6,399 nucleotides of DNA from the NCBI GenBank assembly GCA_029820875.1, contig JALGUK010000217.1, positions 1 to 6,399 of the forward strand, read 5' to 3'. The notes under the pieces are model-generated. The model did not search any database and was not told where the DNA came from. It saw nothing but the letters and a program-made list of their open reading frames with translations. The DNA is from Candidatus Zipacnadia bacterium. Its GTDB lineage: Bacteria; Armatimonadota; UBA5377; JALGUK01. Below are positions 1 through 5,751 of this stretch, in pieces. Within the stretch, counting starts at the first letter, position 1. Every line of letters starts with the position of its first letter. The position numbers were made by a program, and so were the translations under genes.

Positions 1-1
1 A

Positions 2-1207
2 CTGAAGTTCGACGCACCCTGGGAGGGGTCCTACAGCGCCTACGTGACGGTCTTTCAGGACGGCGACATTTTCCGCATGTACTACCGCGGCACCGGACCC
101 GACAGGCTTCAAGTGACTTGCTACGCTGAGAGCAAGGACGGAATAGTGTGGACTAAGCCGAACCTCGGCCTGTTTGAATACAACGGCTCCACCGACAACA
201 ATATCGTCCTGATGAGCGACACGAATGTCACGCACAACTTTTCGCCGTTCAAGGACCCAAATCCCAACGCGCCTGACTCCCAGCGTTACAAGGCCCTCGG
301 CGGGGGGCCGCTTATCGCTTTCTGCTCGCCGGACGGCATCCACTGGACAAAGATGCAGGATGAACCGGTCATCACCAAGGGGGCTTTCGACTCCCAGAAT
401 ATAGCCTTCTGGGACCCGGTGCGCAAGCAGTATGTGGAGTATCACCGGCAGGGGCGCAACGGCGTGCGGGACATCATGATGAGCACCTCCGATGACTTCA
501 TTCACTGGACCGACCCGGTGTTTCTCGATTACGGCGACGCGCCGCCGCAGCATCTGTACACGAATGCCATTACGCCGTACTTCCGGGCACCGCATATCTA
601 TATGGGCTTCCCGAAGCGGTTCGTGCCGAGTCGCGTATCTGAAACGGACCGAAAGGCGAACGCGACCGGTATCTCCGACGGGGTTTTCATGACCAGCCGC
701 GACCAAATCCACTTCCACCGTTGGCTGGAGGCCTTCGTCAGGCCCGGCATTGACCCGGGCAATTGGATGCAGCGCACGAATATGGCGGCCTGGGGTATGC
801 TCCAGACCAGTCCCGAAGAGATCTCAATGTACTACAGTGAACACTACTATCAGCCCACCGCGCGGCTGCGGCGGCGGACGCTGCGCACCGACGGCTTTGT
901 CTCCATCAACGCCAAATACGAGGGCGGCGAACTGCTGACCAAGCCTCTTGTTTTCCAAGGGCGCGAACTGGTAATCAACTACTCCACGTCGGCGGTCGGA
1001 AGCGTTCAGGTGGAGATTCAAGACCCGGACGGCAACCCGCTTGACGGTTTCACGCTGGCTCAGTGCCCGGAGATTTTCGGCGACGAAATCGAGCACGTGG
1101 TAGCCTGGGAAGGTGGTTCCGATGTCAGCGCCCTAGCCGGGCGACCCGTGCGCCTGCGGTTTGTGATGAAGGACGCTGACCTGTACTCCATCCGGTTTCG
1201 GCCCTGA
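2..1207 (+). CDS. Glycoside hydrolase-like five-bladed beta-propeller protein, 5' end missing
   Basis: The reading frame is open from base 2 to the TGA at 1205-1207 (401 codons), and the true start lies left of the window. The GTG at 44 is probably internal, because the codons before it (LKFDAPWEGSYSAY) read as the same fold. The sequence resembles uncharacterised secreted GH32/GH43-like propeller proteins common in glycan-degrading planctomycete-type bacteria. Four blade-like S-x-D-[GDQ]-x-x-[WF] motifs are visible at about 131-151, 326-346, 482-508 and 695-724, spaced some 50-70 residues apart. From about 930 the chain changes to a beta-sandwich-like tail containing INYSTSAVGSVQVEIQD, GDEIEHVV and RLRFVMKDADLYSIRF, which I recognise as the usual C-terminal segment of this family. 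The family's catalytic residues cannot be assigned, partly because the N-terminus is absent. Role inferred: binding or hydrolysis of an extracellular or periplasmic polysaccharide; substrate unknown. The next gene follows after 24 bases, so the two are probably co-transcribed. Confidence 0.85.
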   Translation: MKFDAPWEGSYSAYVTVFQDGDIFRMYYRGTGPDRLQVTCYAESKDGIVWTKPNLGLFEYNGSTDNNIVLMSDTNVTHNFSPFKDPNPNAPDSQRYKALGGGPLIAFCSPDGIHWTKMQDEPVITKGAFDSQNIAFWDPVRKQYVEYHRQGRNGVRDIMMSTSDDFIHWTDPVFLDYGDAPPQHLYTNAITPYFRAPHIYMGFPKRFVPSRVSETDRKANATGISDGVFMTSRDQIHFHRWLEAFVRPGIDPGNWMQRTNMAAWGMLQTSPEEISMYYSEHYYQPTARLRRRTLRTDGFVSINAKYEGGELLTKPLVFQGRELVINYSTSAVGSVQVEIQDPDGNPLDGFTLAQCPEIFGDEIEHVVAWEGGSDVSALAGRPVRLRFVMKDADLYSIRFRP

Positions 1208-1216
1208 GGACCGTGC

Positions 1217-1224
1217 AAAGGAGG
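1217..1224 (+). promoter_or_regulatory. Strong Shine-Dalgarno setting the GTG start at 1232
   Basis: AAAGGAGG lies 7 bases before the GTG at 1232, in the 24-base gap after the preceding stop codon. It supports the non-ATG start that gives the protein its twin-arginine leader, and it supports translation from a shared mRNA with the upstream gene. Confidence 0.8.
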
Positions 1225-1231
1225 CACCGGA

Positions 1232-2086
1232 GTGAACCGGCGCGAGTTCCTCACAATAGGCGCGGCCGCCGGCGCGGTCGTCTTGGCCCGGCGAGGCATC
1301 GCGAAGCCAGAGAAAGGAGAAGGCGCGATGGACGTCGTCCATTTCCCGAACTCGTACATGACATTCACTACGCCGGGACGTGGTAACAACGCGCGTATCC
1401 TCATCGAGTCACGCTGCCAAATCACCGACCTGGCCACCAACACCTCCACCGAGTACTACGTCATAGCATCCTGCAAGGGCGAGCACACTTACGCCGAGCG
1501 GGACCTGTTCGTGGAGCCGAATTACGACTTCTCCGGCATATTCTCGCAGGACGAGTTCGTGTTGATTCGCGTGGGCATGAATACGGGCCTGGAGGTGGAT
1601 ACCCGGGATGCCGTCTCTGCACGGTTCGATGCCGTCGAACTGCATATCGAAAGGGACGCGGAGCCGAAGTTGCTGGAGAGCAAATCTGACATTGTCCAAT
1701 CTACCCTGAATCACATCCCGCTCGTCGGGAGAGTCCAGTTCGACGACCCGTCCGGCACCTACCGGACGATGCTCGAGTTCCCCGTCAAGACCATCAATGT
1801 AAACGATATCCAGAACATCTTCCAGGTGGACACAGGCCCTGTGGCATGGCCCGACTGGGAGCTGGAGACCGAACGGATTATTGACAAGCTCAAGTATGCT
1901 TATGTGGCCTATAACACGTGGGACTTCGCCGACTTCGTGGTGCAAGAGGTAACGCCGGCGGTGCCGCTGGAGGAGGGGCAAACCCTGGAGGAGGTGCCGA
2001 AGTATCGGCACTACTCGCGCATCGTGCGCGATGTTGCGTCAACCAACCAGGTAATCGCGGTCGCAGGACACGCCGCCGGCGTCTGA
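1232..2086 (+). CDS. Putative Tat-exported protein of unknown function
   Basis: A 284-residue protein that I do not recognise. Residues 1-24 look like a twin-arginine signal: MNRREFLTIG, then an Ala/Gly/Val-rich stretch to about ARRGIA. RR-x-F-L fits the Tat consensus, though the basic residues after the hydrophobic run (ARR) are slightly unusual. Export as a folded protein is therefore plausible but not proven. The mature part is acidic and apparently beta-rich, with no transmembrane segment, no cysteine cluster and no known catalytic motif. A notable stretch is GPVAWPDWELETERIIDKLK near the C-terminal third. The GTG start is chosen because of the AAAGGAGG before it and the leader it encodes. 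A second start with its own good site is at 1328 (residue 33). It sits 24 bases after a propeller hydrolase-like gene and 44 bases before a sialidase-like gene, so a glycan-related role, such as an accessory or binding protein, is a guess from context only. Confidence 0.85.
   Translation: MNRREFLTIGAAAGAVVLARRGIAKPEKGEGAMDVVHFPNSYMTFTTPGRGNNARILIESRCQITDLATNTSTEYYVIASCKGEHTYAERDLFVEPNYDFSGIFSQDEFVLIRVGMNTGLEVDTRDAVSARFDAVELHIERDAEPKLLESKSDIVQSTLNHIPLVGRVQFDDPSGTYRTMLEFPVKTINVNDIQNIFQVDTGPVAWPDWELETERIIDKLKYAYVAYNTWDFADFVVQEVTPAVPLEEGQTLEEVPKYRHYSRIVRDVASTNQVIAVAGHAAGV
1313..1330 (+). promoter_or_regulatory. Internal Shine-Dalgarno plus ATG inside the Tat-leader gene
   Basis: AAAGGAG at 1313-1319 lies 8 bases before an in-frame ATG at 1328-1330, immediately after the predicted leader. 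Translation from here would give a 252-residue form (MDVVHFPNSYM...) lacking the export signal. The site is seen in the sequence. Whether ribosomes use it is inference, since Lys/Gly/Glu codons can produce such a motif by chance. Confidence 0.4.
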
Positions 2087-2117
2087 TAGAGACAGCGACA
2101 GTTCCAACATTCACCCC

Positions 2118-2122
2118 GGAGG
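2118..2122 (+). promoter_or_regulatory. Shine-Dalgarno for the jelly-roll/sialidase-like gene
   Basis: GGAGG lies 8 bases before the ATG at 2131. The long upstream extension of this frame (back to about 1918) overlaps the previous gene in another frame and is low-complexity Gly/Arg/Ala. The site and the signal peptide that follows fix the start at 2131. Confidence 0.75.
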
Positions 2123-2130
2123 CTGAATAC

Positions 2131-2796
2131 ATGACAAGGACGCTTCTGGCGGCTGTTTTTTTGTCGCTTGTGGTCTGCACGGTCCAGGCGGGGCGATTCA
2201 ACGACACATTCTCCACGCACCCGGCTACGGCCGAACGGGTGCCATTCATCTGGGACTCATTCCTCGCCGGGCGGCCTGATGCAAGAGTCTGGAAGACCGC
2301 AGACGGCGTGCTCGAATACGACGCACGCAATGCAAAAGGCTCAGGCGCCAACGTCAGCTTCGCCGCTGCAGGGATTCAAATCACCGATGAAACGGCCTGG
2401 AGCATGGAAGTTGGATTCCGCCACATCGTAGGCACAGCCCCGAAGCCGGAATACGAGACGCTCATCTATGTAACGTGGTTCACACAGGAGCCGAAACAGA
2501 TGCGCATTGTGGCGGCCATGTACGACGCCGCCGGCAAGAAGCTTGTTCTCGTGAACGGCCAGACGCACGAGCCCCCGATTCCAGTTGACCTCTCCGGGGA
2601 CTTCCACGCCGTGCGGATGACTCAAGGGCGGACCGTACCCGTTGCGGGCACGCACATATACGCAGACGCCGGGCATTTGGATCGGCTGTATCACCAGCGG
2701 CGAGCCGCATACGCTGCGATACCAGTTCGATTACCTGGCGTTCACCGACGAGGGCGCCTTCGCTCCCGGCGAAGGCGACTGGACTCCGGCCGCTGA
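2131..2796 (+). CDS. N-terminal part of a frameshifted secreted jelly-roll/sialidase-like protein
   Basis: Starting at the ATG with GGAGG upstream, residues 1-20 form a Sec signal peptide: basic MTR, a hydrophobic core, and a V-Q-A cleavage site. Residues about 21-180 resemble a concanavalin A-like (LamG/jelly-roll) sandwich, with phrases such as RVWKTADGVLEYDARN, WSMEVGFRHI and GDFHAVRMTQGRT. These domains usually bind or help cleave carbohydrate. After about residue 180 this frame turns into an Arg-rich string (VHRRGRLRSRRRRLDSGR) and stops at 2794-2796, while the natural continuation (IWIGCITSGEPHTLRYQFDY) is in the next frame. The last 42 or so residues are therefore out-of-frame nonsense. 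Removing one G at 2671-2673 joins both parts into a 616-residue protein ending at 3982. The break may be a sequencing or assembly error or a recent mutation. Nothing else in this part looks decayed. Confidence 0.75.
   Translation: MTRTLLAAVFLSLVVCTVQAGRFNDTFSTHPATAERVPFIWDSFLAGRPDARVWKTADGVLEYDARNAKGSGANVSFAAAGIQITDETAWSMEVGFRHIVGTAPKPEYETLIYVTWFTQEPKQMRIVAAMYDAAGKKLVLVNGQTHEPPIPVDLSGDFHAVRMTQGRTVPVAGTHIYADAGHLDRLYHQRRAAYAAIPVRLPGVHRRGRLRSRRRRLDSGR
2671..2673 (+). other. Apparent one-base insertion causing a frameshift
   Basis: Read as given, the codons run GAC GCC GGG CAT and coding sense is lost. If one G of the GGG run is dropped, they run GAC GCC GGC ATT TGG ATC GGC, giving HIYADAGIWIGCITSGEP without a break. 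Sense before and after this point is good, so the shift maps within a few codons. A short G run flanked by C is a typical place for a one-base length error. Confidence 0.7.
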
Positions 2797-3982
2797 CACC
2801 CGGCCCGTCGCGGAGGGATTGAAGCTCATGAAAACCGTGTTCGAGCAGCCTCCGTATCCCAATATCAAGGTCCTCAGCAAGCAGCAAGGAAGCGATGCGT
2901 GGGAGGCCGCAATTCCGGAGTGCTGGAAGAGGCTGCGTGCCCTCATCGCCACACAGCCCAGGCAGCTTGAGCTTCCCTTTTACCACTACGAGGGCGAAAG
3001 CGGCCCCAGCAAGCAGAACATTTACCGCAACTATCAGGCGCTCATTTACGATGACAGGCGGTGCGTCGCGATTTCACACCTGACCAGGGGAATCGACGAC
3101 ACGGCGCAAGGCTTTATGGACTACAAGCTTTGGTATCGCATCTCGACCGACGACGGCAACACCTGGGACGAGGAGCGGCCCATGCTCCAGCAGGGGGACG
3201 AGTTCACCCCAATGCATCCCAACAAGTTCGTATGGATAGGCAAGAACAGCTTCTGCTACGCCTCCGTTCCGCCTTTCCTGAAGATGAGCAACGGTCAGAT
3301 CCTGCTGCCGTTTTACTATGCGCCGCTGGACGAAAACGGCGAGTACTACAATCCGGTCAATGCGTTCACCTTCACCTCGGTGGCCTGCATGATTGGCACG
3401 TGGAATGAGGCGGGGGATGACATTATCTGGGATGTCAGCCAGGACATACGCATCCCCGGCGAGTTGTCCTCACGCGGCTCCAACGAATGCGCGGTGATAG
3501 AGCTTAGCACGCCCGGACACATCCTGATGGTGACCCGGGGCTCCAACCAGCCGTTCACGGGCACGCAGAAGGCGTGGAAGTGGAAGACCCTCTCCACGGA
3601 CTACGGCAAGACCTGGTCGGAGTATACCCAGTTCACGTTCGACGACGGCGAGAGCTTCCTTTCCCCCTCGTCCATGTCCAATTTCATCCGAAGCTCAAAG
3701 ACGGGCAAGGTCTACTGGCTCGGAAACATCAGCCGGACACCACCCAAAGGCAACCACCCACGGTATCCGCTGGTAATCGCGGAGTTGGACGAGCAGAAGC
3801 TCGCACTCCGCAAGGAGACGGTCACGATTATAGACGACCGCGGGCCGGAGGATGCGCCCGAGATGCAACTGTCCAACTTCTCCAACGTGGAGGAGCCGCA
3901 AACCGGCAACATCATAGTCACCCTCAACCGCTATGACGGAAACCCAGGCGGACGGCATACGTATGTGATTGAGGTGAAGTAG
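2672..3982 (+). CDS. C-terminal part of the frameshifted protein: sialidase-superfamily beta-propeller
   Basis: Coding sense resumes here and runs intact to the TAG at 3980-3982. The frame can be read from a TTG at 2642, but that start lies in out-of-frame sequence. The first credible independent start is the ATG at 2828, with GGAGG at 2812-2816 (11-base spacing), giving 385 residues. In corrected numbering, the end of the jelly roll (FDYLAFTDEGAF) reaches about residue 205 and the propeller fills roughly 235-616. Two classic Asp boxes (S-x-D-x-G-x-T-W) are present: STDDGNTW at 3143-3166 and STDYGKTW at 3593-3616. Other propeller phrases are KMSNGQILLPFYYAP, RGSNECAVIEL and PGHILMVTRGSN. This places it in the BNR/sialidase superfamily. 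The sialidase F/Y-R-I-P motif is not seen; the matching place reads YRNYQALIY (R at 3026), so true sialic acid hydrolysis is doubtful. Probably a secreted glycan-active or glycan-binding protein, co-transcribed with the two genes upstream. Confidence 0.75.
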   Translation, partial: GIWIGCITSGEPHTLRYQFDYLAFTDEGAFAPGEGDWTPAADTRPVAEGLKLMKTVFEQPPYPNIKVLSKQQGSDAWEAAIPECWKRLRALIATQPRQLELPFYHYEGESGPSKQNIYRNYQALIYDDRRCVAISHLTRGIDDTAQGFMDYKLWYRISTDDGNTWDEERPMLQQGDEFTPMHPNKFVWIGKNSFCYASVPPFLKMSNGQILLPFYYAPLDENGEYYNPVNAFTFTSVACMIGTWNEAGDDIIWDVSQDIRIPGELSSRGSNECAVIELSTPGHILMVTRGSNQPFTGTQKAWKWKTLSTDYGKTWSEYTQFTFDDGESFLSPSSMSNFIRSSKTGKVYWLGNISRTPPKGNHPRYPLVIAELDEQKLALRKETVTIIDDRGPEDAPEMQLSNFSNVEEPQTGNIIVTLNRYDGNPGGRHTYVIEVK

Positions 3983-3997
3983 TCAGAGGTCCTCGCT

Positions 3998-4016
3998 CGC
4001 GGGCGGGACGCCCGCG
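3998..4016 (+). repeat. Perfect GC-rich inverted repeat between the glycan genes and comM
   Basis: CGCGGGCG and CGCCCGCG form a perfect 8-bp stem around a GGA loop, 16 bases after the stop at 3982. No T-tract follows (CTGACCAACTTGG), so it is not a standard intrinsic terminator, although it could slow polymerase or protect the upstream 3' end. From memory, near-identical GGGCGGGACGCCCGCG palindromes recur as dispersed repeats in several GC-rich environmental genomes. Only one copy is in this window. Confidence 0.65.
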
Positions 4017-4032
4017 CTGACCAACTTGGGTC

Positions 4033-4051
4033 AAGGATGTGACGCCCTTTG
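4033..4051 (+). promoter_or_regulatory. Ribosome binding site and TTG start of the ComM gene
   Basis: AAGGA at 4033-4037 lies 11 bases before the TTG at 4049-4051. An in-frame TGA at 4040-4042 rules out any earlier start. The protein from this TTG begins MLARVDSAAIFGIDAY, which matches the usual N-terminus of the family (MLA[KR]V.SA...GI.A). The TTG start is therefore well supported despite a weak, somewhat distant site. Confidence 0.65.
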
Positions 4052-5584
4052 CTCGCGCGTGTTGACAGCGCCGCCATATTCGGGATAGACGCCTACACGG
4101 TCAAGGTCGAGGTGGACATCGCCCGTGGAATGTCCGCCTTCAACATCGTCGGCCTGCCGGACAAGGCCGTGGACGAGGCCAAGCAGCGCGTCCCCGCCGC
4201 CATCAAGAACTCCCACTACATCTTCCCCCTGGACCGCATCACGGTCAACCTCGCACCCGCCGACGTCCGCAAGGAGGGGCCGGCGTTCGACCTCCCCATC
4301 GCCGTCGGCCTCATCGCGGCCACGGAGCAGGCGAGGATTGACTCCGTCGAGCGCTGTGCCATCGTCGGGGAACTGTCCTTGGACGGCAGCGTCCGCCCCA
4401 TCAGCGGCGCGCTCCCCATCGCCATCGGCGCCCGCAATGACGGCAAGGAGGCTCTCATCGTCCCGCGGGAAAACGCGAAGGAAGCGGCCGTGGTCGAGGG
4501 GCTGGACGTGTACGGCGTCGAGACGCTCTTCGAGGCTGTCGAGATGCTCGAGAACGACTTCCAGGGGGCAGTGCCTACGCGTGTCGAACCCGACGAGATG
4601 AATCTTGACACCCCGCCCTACGGTGTTGACTTCAGCGATGTCCGCGGACAGCAACATGCTAAGCGCGCCCTCGAGGTGGCGGCGGCCGGCGGTCACAACG
4701 TGGTTATGGTCGGCCCGCCCGGGTCGGGTAAGACCATGCTCGCGCGGCGGATGCCGTCCATCCTGCCCCCGATGTTGCTTGAGGAGGCCCTCGAGGTCAC
4801 AAAGCTGTACAGCATAAGCGGCAAGATGCGAGGTAACACGGCCTTGATGAGGACCCGCCCGTTTCGCAGCCCCCATCACACCGTTTCACACGCGGGTCTC
4901 ATCGGTGGTGGTTCGATTCCACAGCCGGGAGAGGTAAGCCTCGCGCACCACGGCGTGCTGTTTCTGGACGAGCTGCCGGAGTTCAGGCGCGACGCCCTTG
5001 AGGTCCTGCGGCAGCCGCTTGAGGACGGCTTCGTCACAATCTCAAGGGCCGCCGCAGCCCTGACCTTCCCAGCCCGGTTCATACTTGTCGCCGCACTCAA
5101 TCCTTGTCCTTGCGGCTACTTCGGCGATCCAATCAAGGCCTGCAAGTGTACCCCGCATGAGATTCGGCGATACTTGATGCGGATTTCGGGTCCGCTGCTC
5201 GACCGGATTGACATCCACATCGAGGTGCCGCGCCTGAGCCACGACGAGCTAATGACACAGCCCAAGGGAGAGCCGACGGCGGCCATTCGGGAGCGGGTCA
5301 TCGCCGCGCGGCACATCCAGCAGGAACGTTTCAGGGACGCCGGATTCTACTGCAACGCCCACATGCCGCCGAAGGCTATAGACAAGTTTTGCGAGGTTGA
5401 CGATAACGTCCAGTCCCTTCTGCGGAGCGCAATCTCCCAACTCGGGCTTTCGGCGCGGGCCTATCACCGCATCCTCAAGCTCGCCCGCACAATTGCCGAC
5501 CTCGACGGCGCGCAATCAATCCAGGTTCCTCATGCCGCAGAGGCCATTCAATACCGCAGCCTTGAGCGGAGAATGTGGGGATAA
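4049..5584 (+). CDS. comM: YifB/ComM family Mg-chelatase-like AAA+ ATPase
   Basis: A full-length 511-residue member of the YifB/ComM family (usual length about 500). Residues 1-170 form the Lon-protease-like S5 fold domain (MSAFNIVGLPDKAVDEAK, LAPADVRKEGPAFDLPIAVG, GELSLDGSVRPISGALP). The AAA+ core has Walker A GPPGSGKT at 222-229, the family motif RSPHHT at 273-278, Walker B LFLDELPEF at 304-312, a probable arginine finger in LLDRIDIH (R386), and a four-cysteine patch NPCPCG...CKC at 351-367 typical of the family. The C-terminal Mg-chelatase-like helical domain contains SARAYHRILKLARTIADLDG at 468-487. In naturally competent bacteria ComM is a hexameric cytoplasmic helicase that promotes branch migration during integration of transformed DNA. 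Many non-competent species also carry it, so the role here is inferred from family. All key residues are present. It follows the glycan genes by 66 bases but has no functional tie to them. Confidence 0.95.
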   Translation: MLARVDSAAIFGIDAYTVKVEVDIARGMSAFNIVGLPDKAVDEAKQRVPAAIKNSHYIFPLDRITVNLAPADVRKEGPAFDLPIAVGLIAATEQARIDSVERCAIVGELSLDGSVRPISGALPIAIGARNDGKEALIVPRENAKEAAVVEGLDVYGVETLFEAVEMLENDFQGAVPTRVEPDEMNLDTPPYGVDFSDVRGQQHAKRALEVAAAGGHNVVMVGPPGSGKTMLARRMPSILPPMLLEEALEVTKLYSISGKMRGNTALMRTRPFRSPHHTVSHAGLIGGGSIPQPGEVSLAHHGVLFLDELPEFRRDALEVLRQPLEDGFVTISRAAAALTFPARFILVAALNPCPCGYFGDPIKACKCTPHEIRRYLMRISGPLLDRIDIHIEVPRLSHDELMTQPKGEPTAAIRERVIAARHIQQERFRDAGFYCNAHMPPKAIDKFCEVDDNVQSLLRSAISQLGLSARAYHRILKLARTIADLDGAQSIQVPHAAEAIQYRSLERRMWG

Positions 5585-5625
5585 TGGTCCTTCCCGATAA
5601 TGGTTCAGTGACGCTCAGTACAGGT

Positions 5626-5741
5626 GTCATTCTGAGCGAAGCGAAGAATCTGCTCGTAAGTCGAGGGCCTCGCTAGAGCCTGCTTCGCTGAGAAGGATGA
5701 CTGCGAGATTCTTCACTGCGCTGCGCTCCGTTCAGAATGAC
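5626..5741 (+). repeat. Imperfect inverted-repeat element (MITE-like or dispersed intergenic repeat)
   Basis: The left arm (5626-5651) begins GTCATTCTGAGCG and ends GAAGAATCT. The right arm (5706-5741) is its reverse complement at both ends (AGATTCTT...TCAGAATGAC), with about 10 extra bases (a GCGCAGCG-type expansion) in the middle. The interior carries another near copy of the outer motif (GCTTCGCTGAGAAGGATGAC, 5682-5701) and a small CGAG-GGC-CTCG hairpin at 5662-5672. It has no reading frame. The motif GTCATTCTGAGCGAAGCGAAGAATCT is, from general knowledge, a recurring intergenic repeat in many environmental bacterial genomes. Folded as RNA it could end or buffer transcription after comM. 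No target-site duplication is evident. Confidence 0.7.
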
Positions 5742-5751
5742 GCGAAGACGA

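Noticed and set aside
1918..2130. In-frame 5' extension of the signal-peptide gene back to 1918
   Set aside because: It overlaps the previous gene, encodes a low-complexity Gly/Ala/Arg stretch, and would hide a clear signal peptide that starts at 2131 behind GGAGG.
2642..2674. TTG at 2642 as a true start of a separate sialidase-like gene
   Set aside because: There is no ribosome site, and the first residues (MRARTYTQTP) are the wrong-frame reading of the upstream jelly-roll domain. The frameshift explanation fits better.
4018..4033. Small inverted repeat TGACC-AACTTG-GGTCA just before comM
   Set aside because: A 5-bp stem is too short to separate from chance, and it overlaps the edge of the ribosome binding site without other operator features.
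4031..4879. Long open frame (282 codons) on the minus strand
   Set aside because: It lies opposite the unmistakable ComM coding sequence. Its product is low-complexity and Gly/Asp/Arg/His-rich without any motif, as expected from GC-rich antisense frames.
5580..5604. Short direct repeat GATAATGGT after the comM stop
   Set aside because: Two 9-base copies 16 bases apart are not enough to support an attachment site or target duplication.
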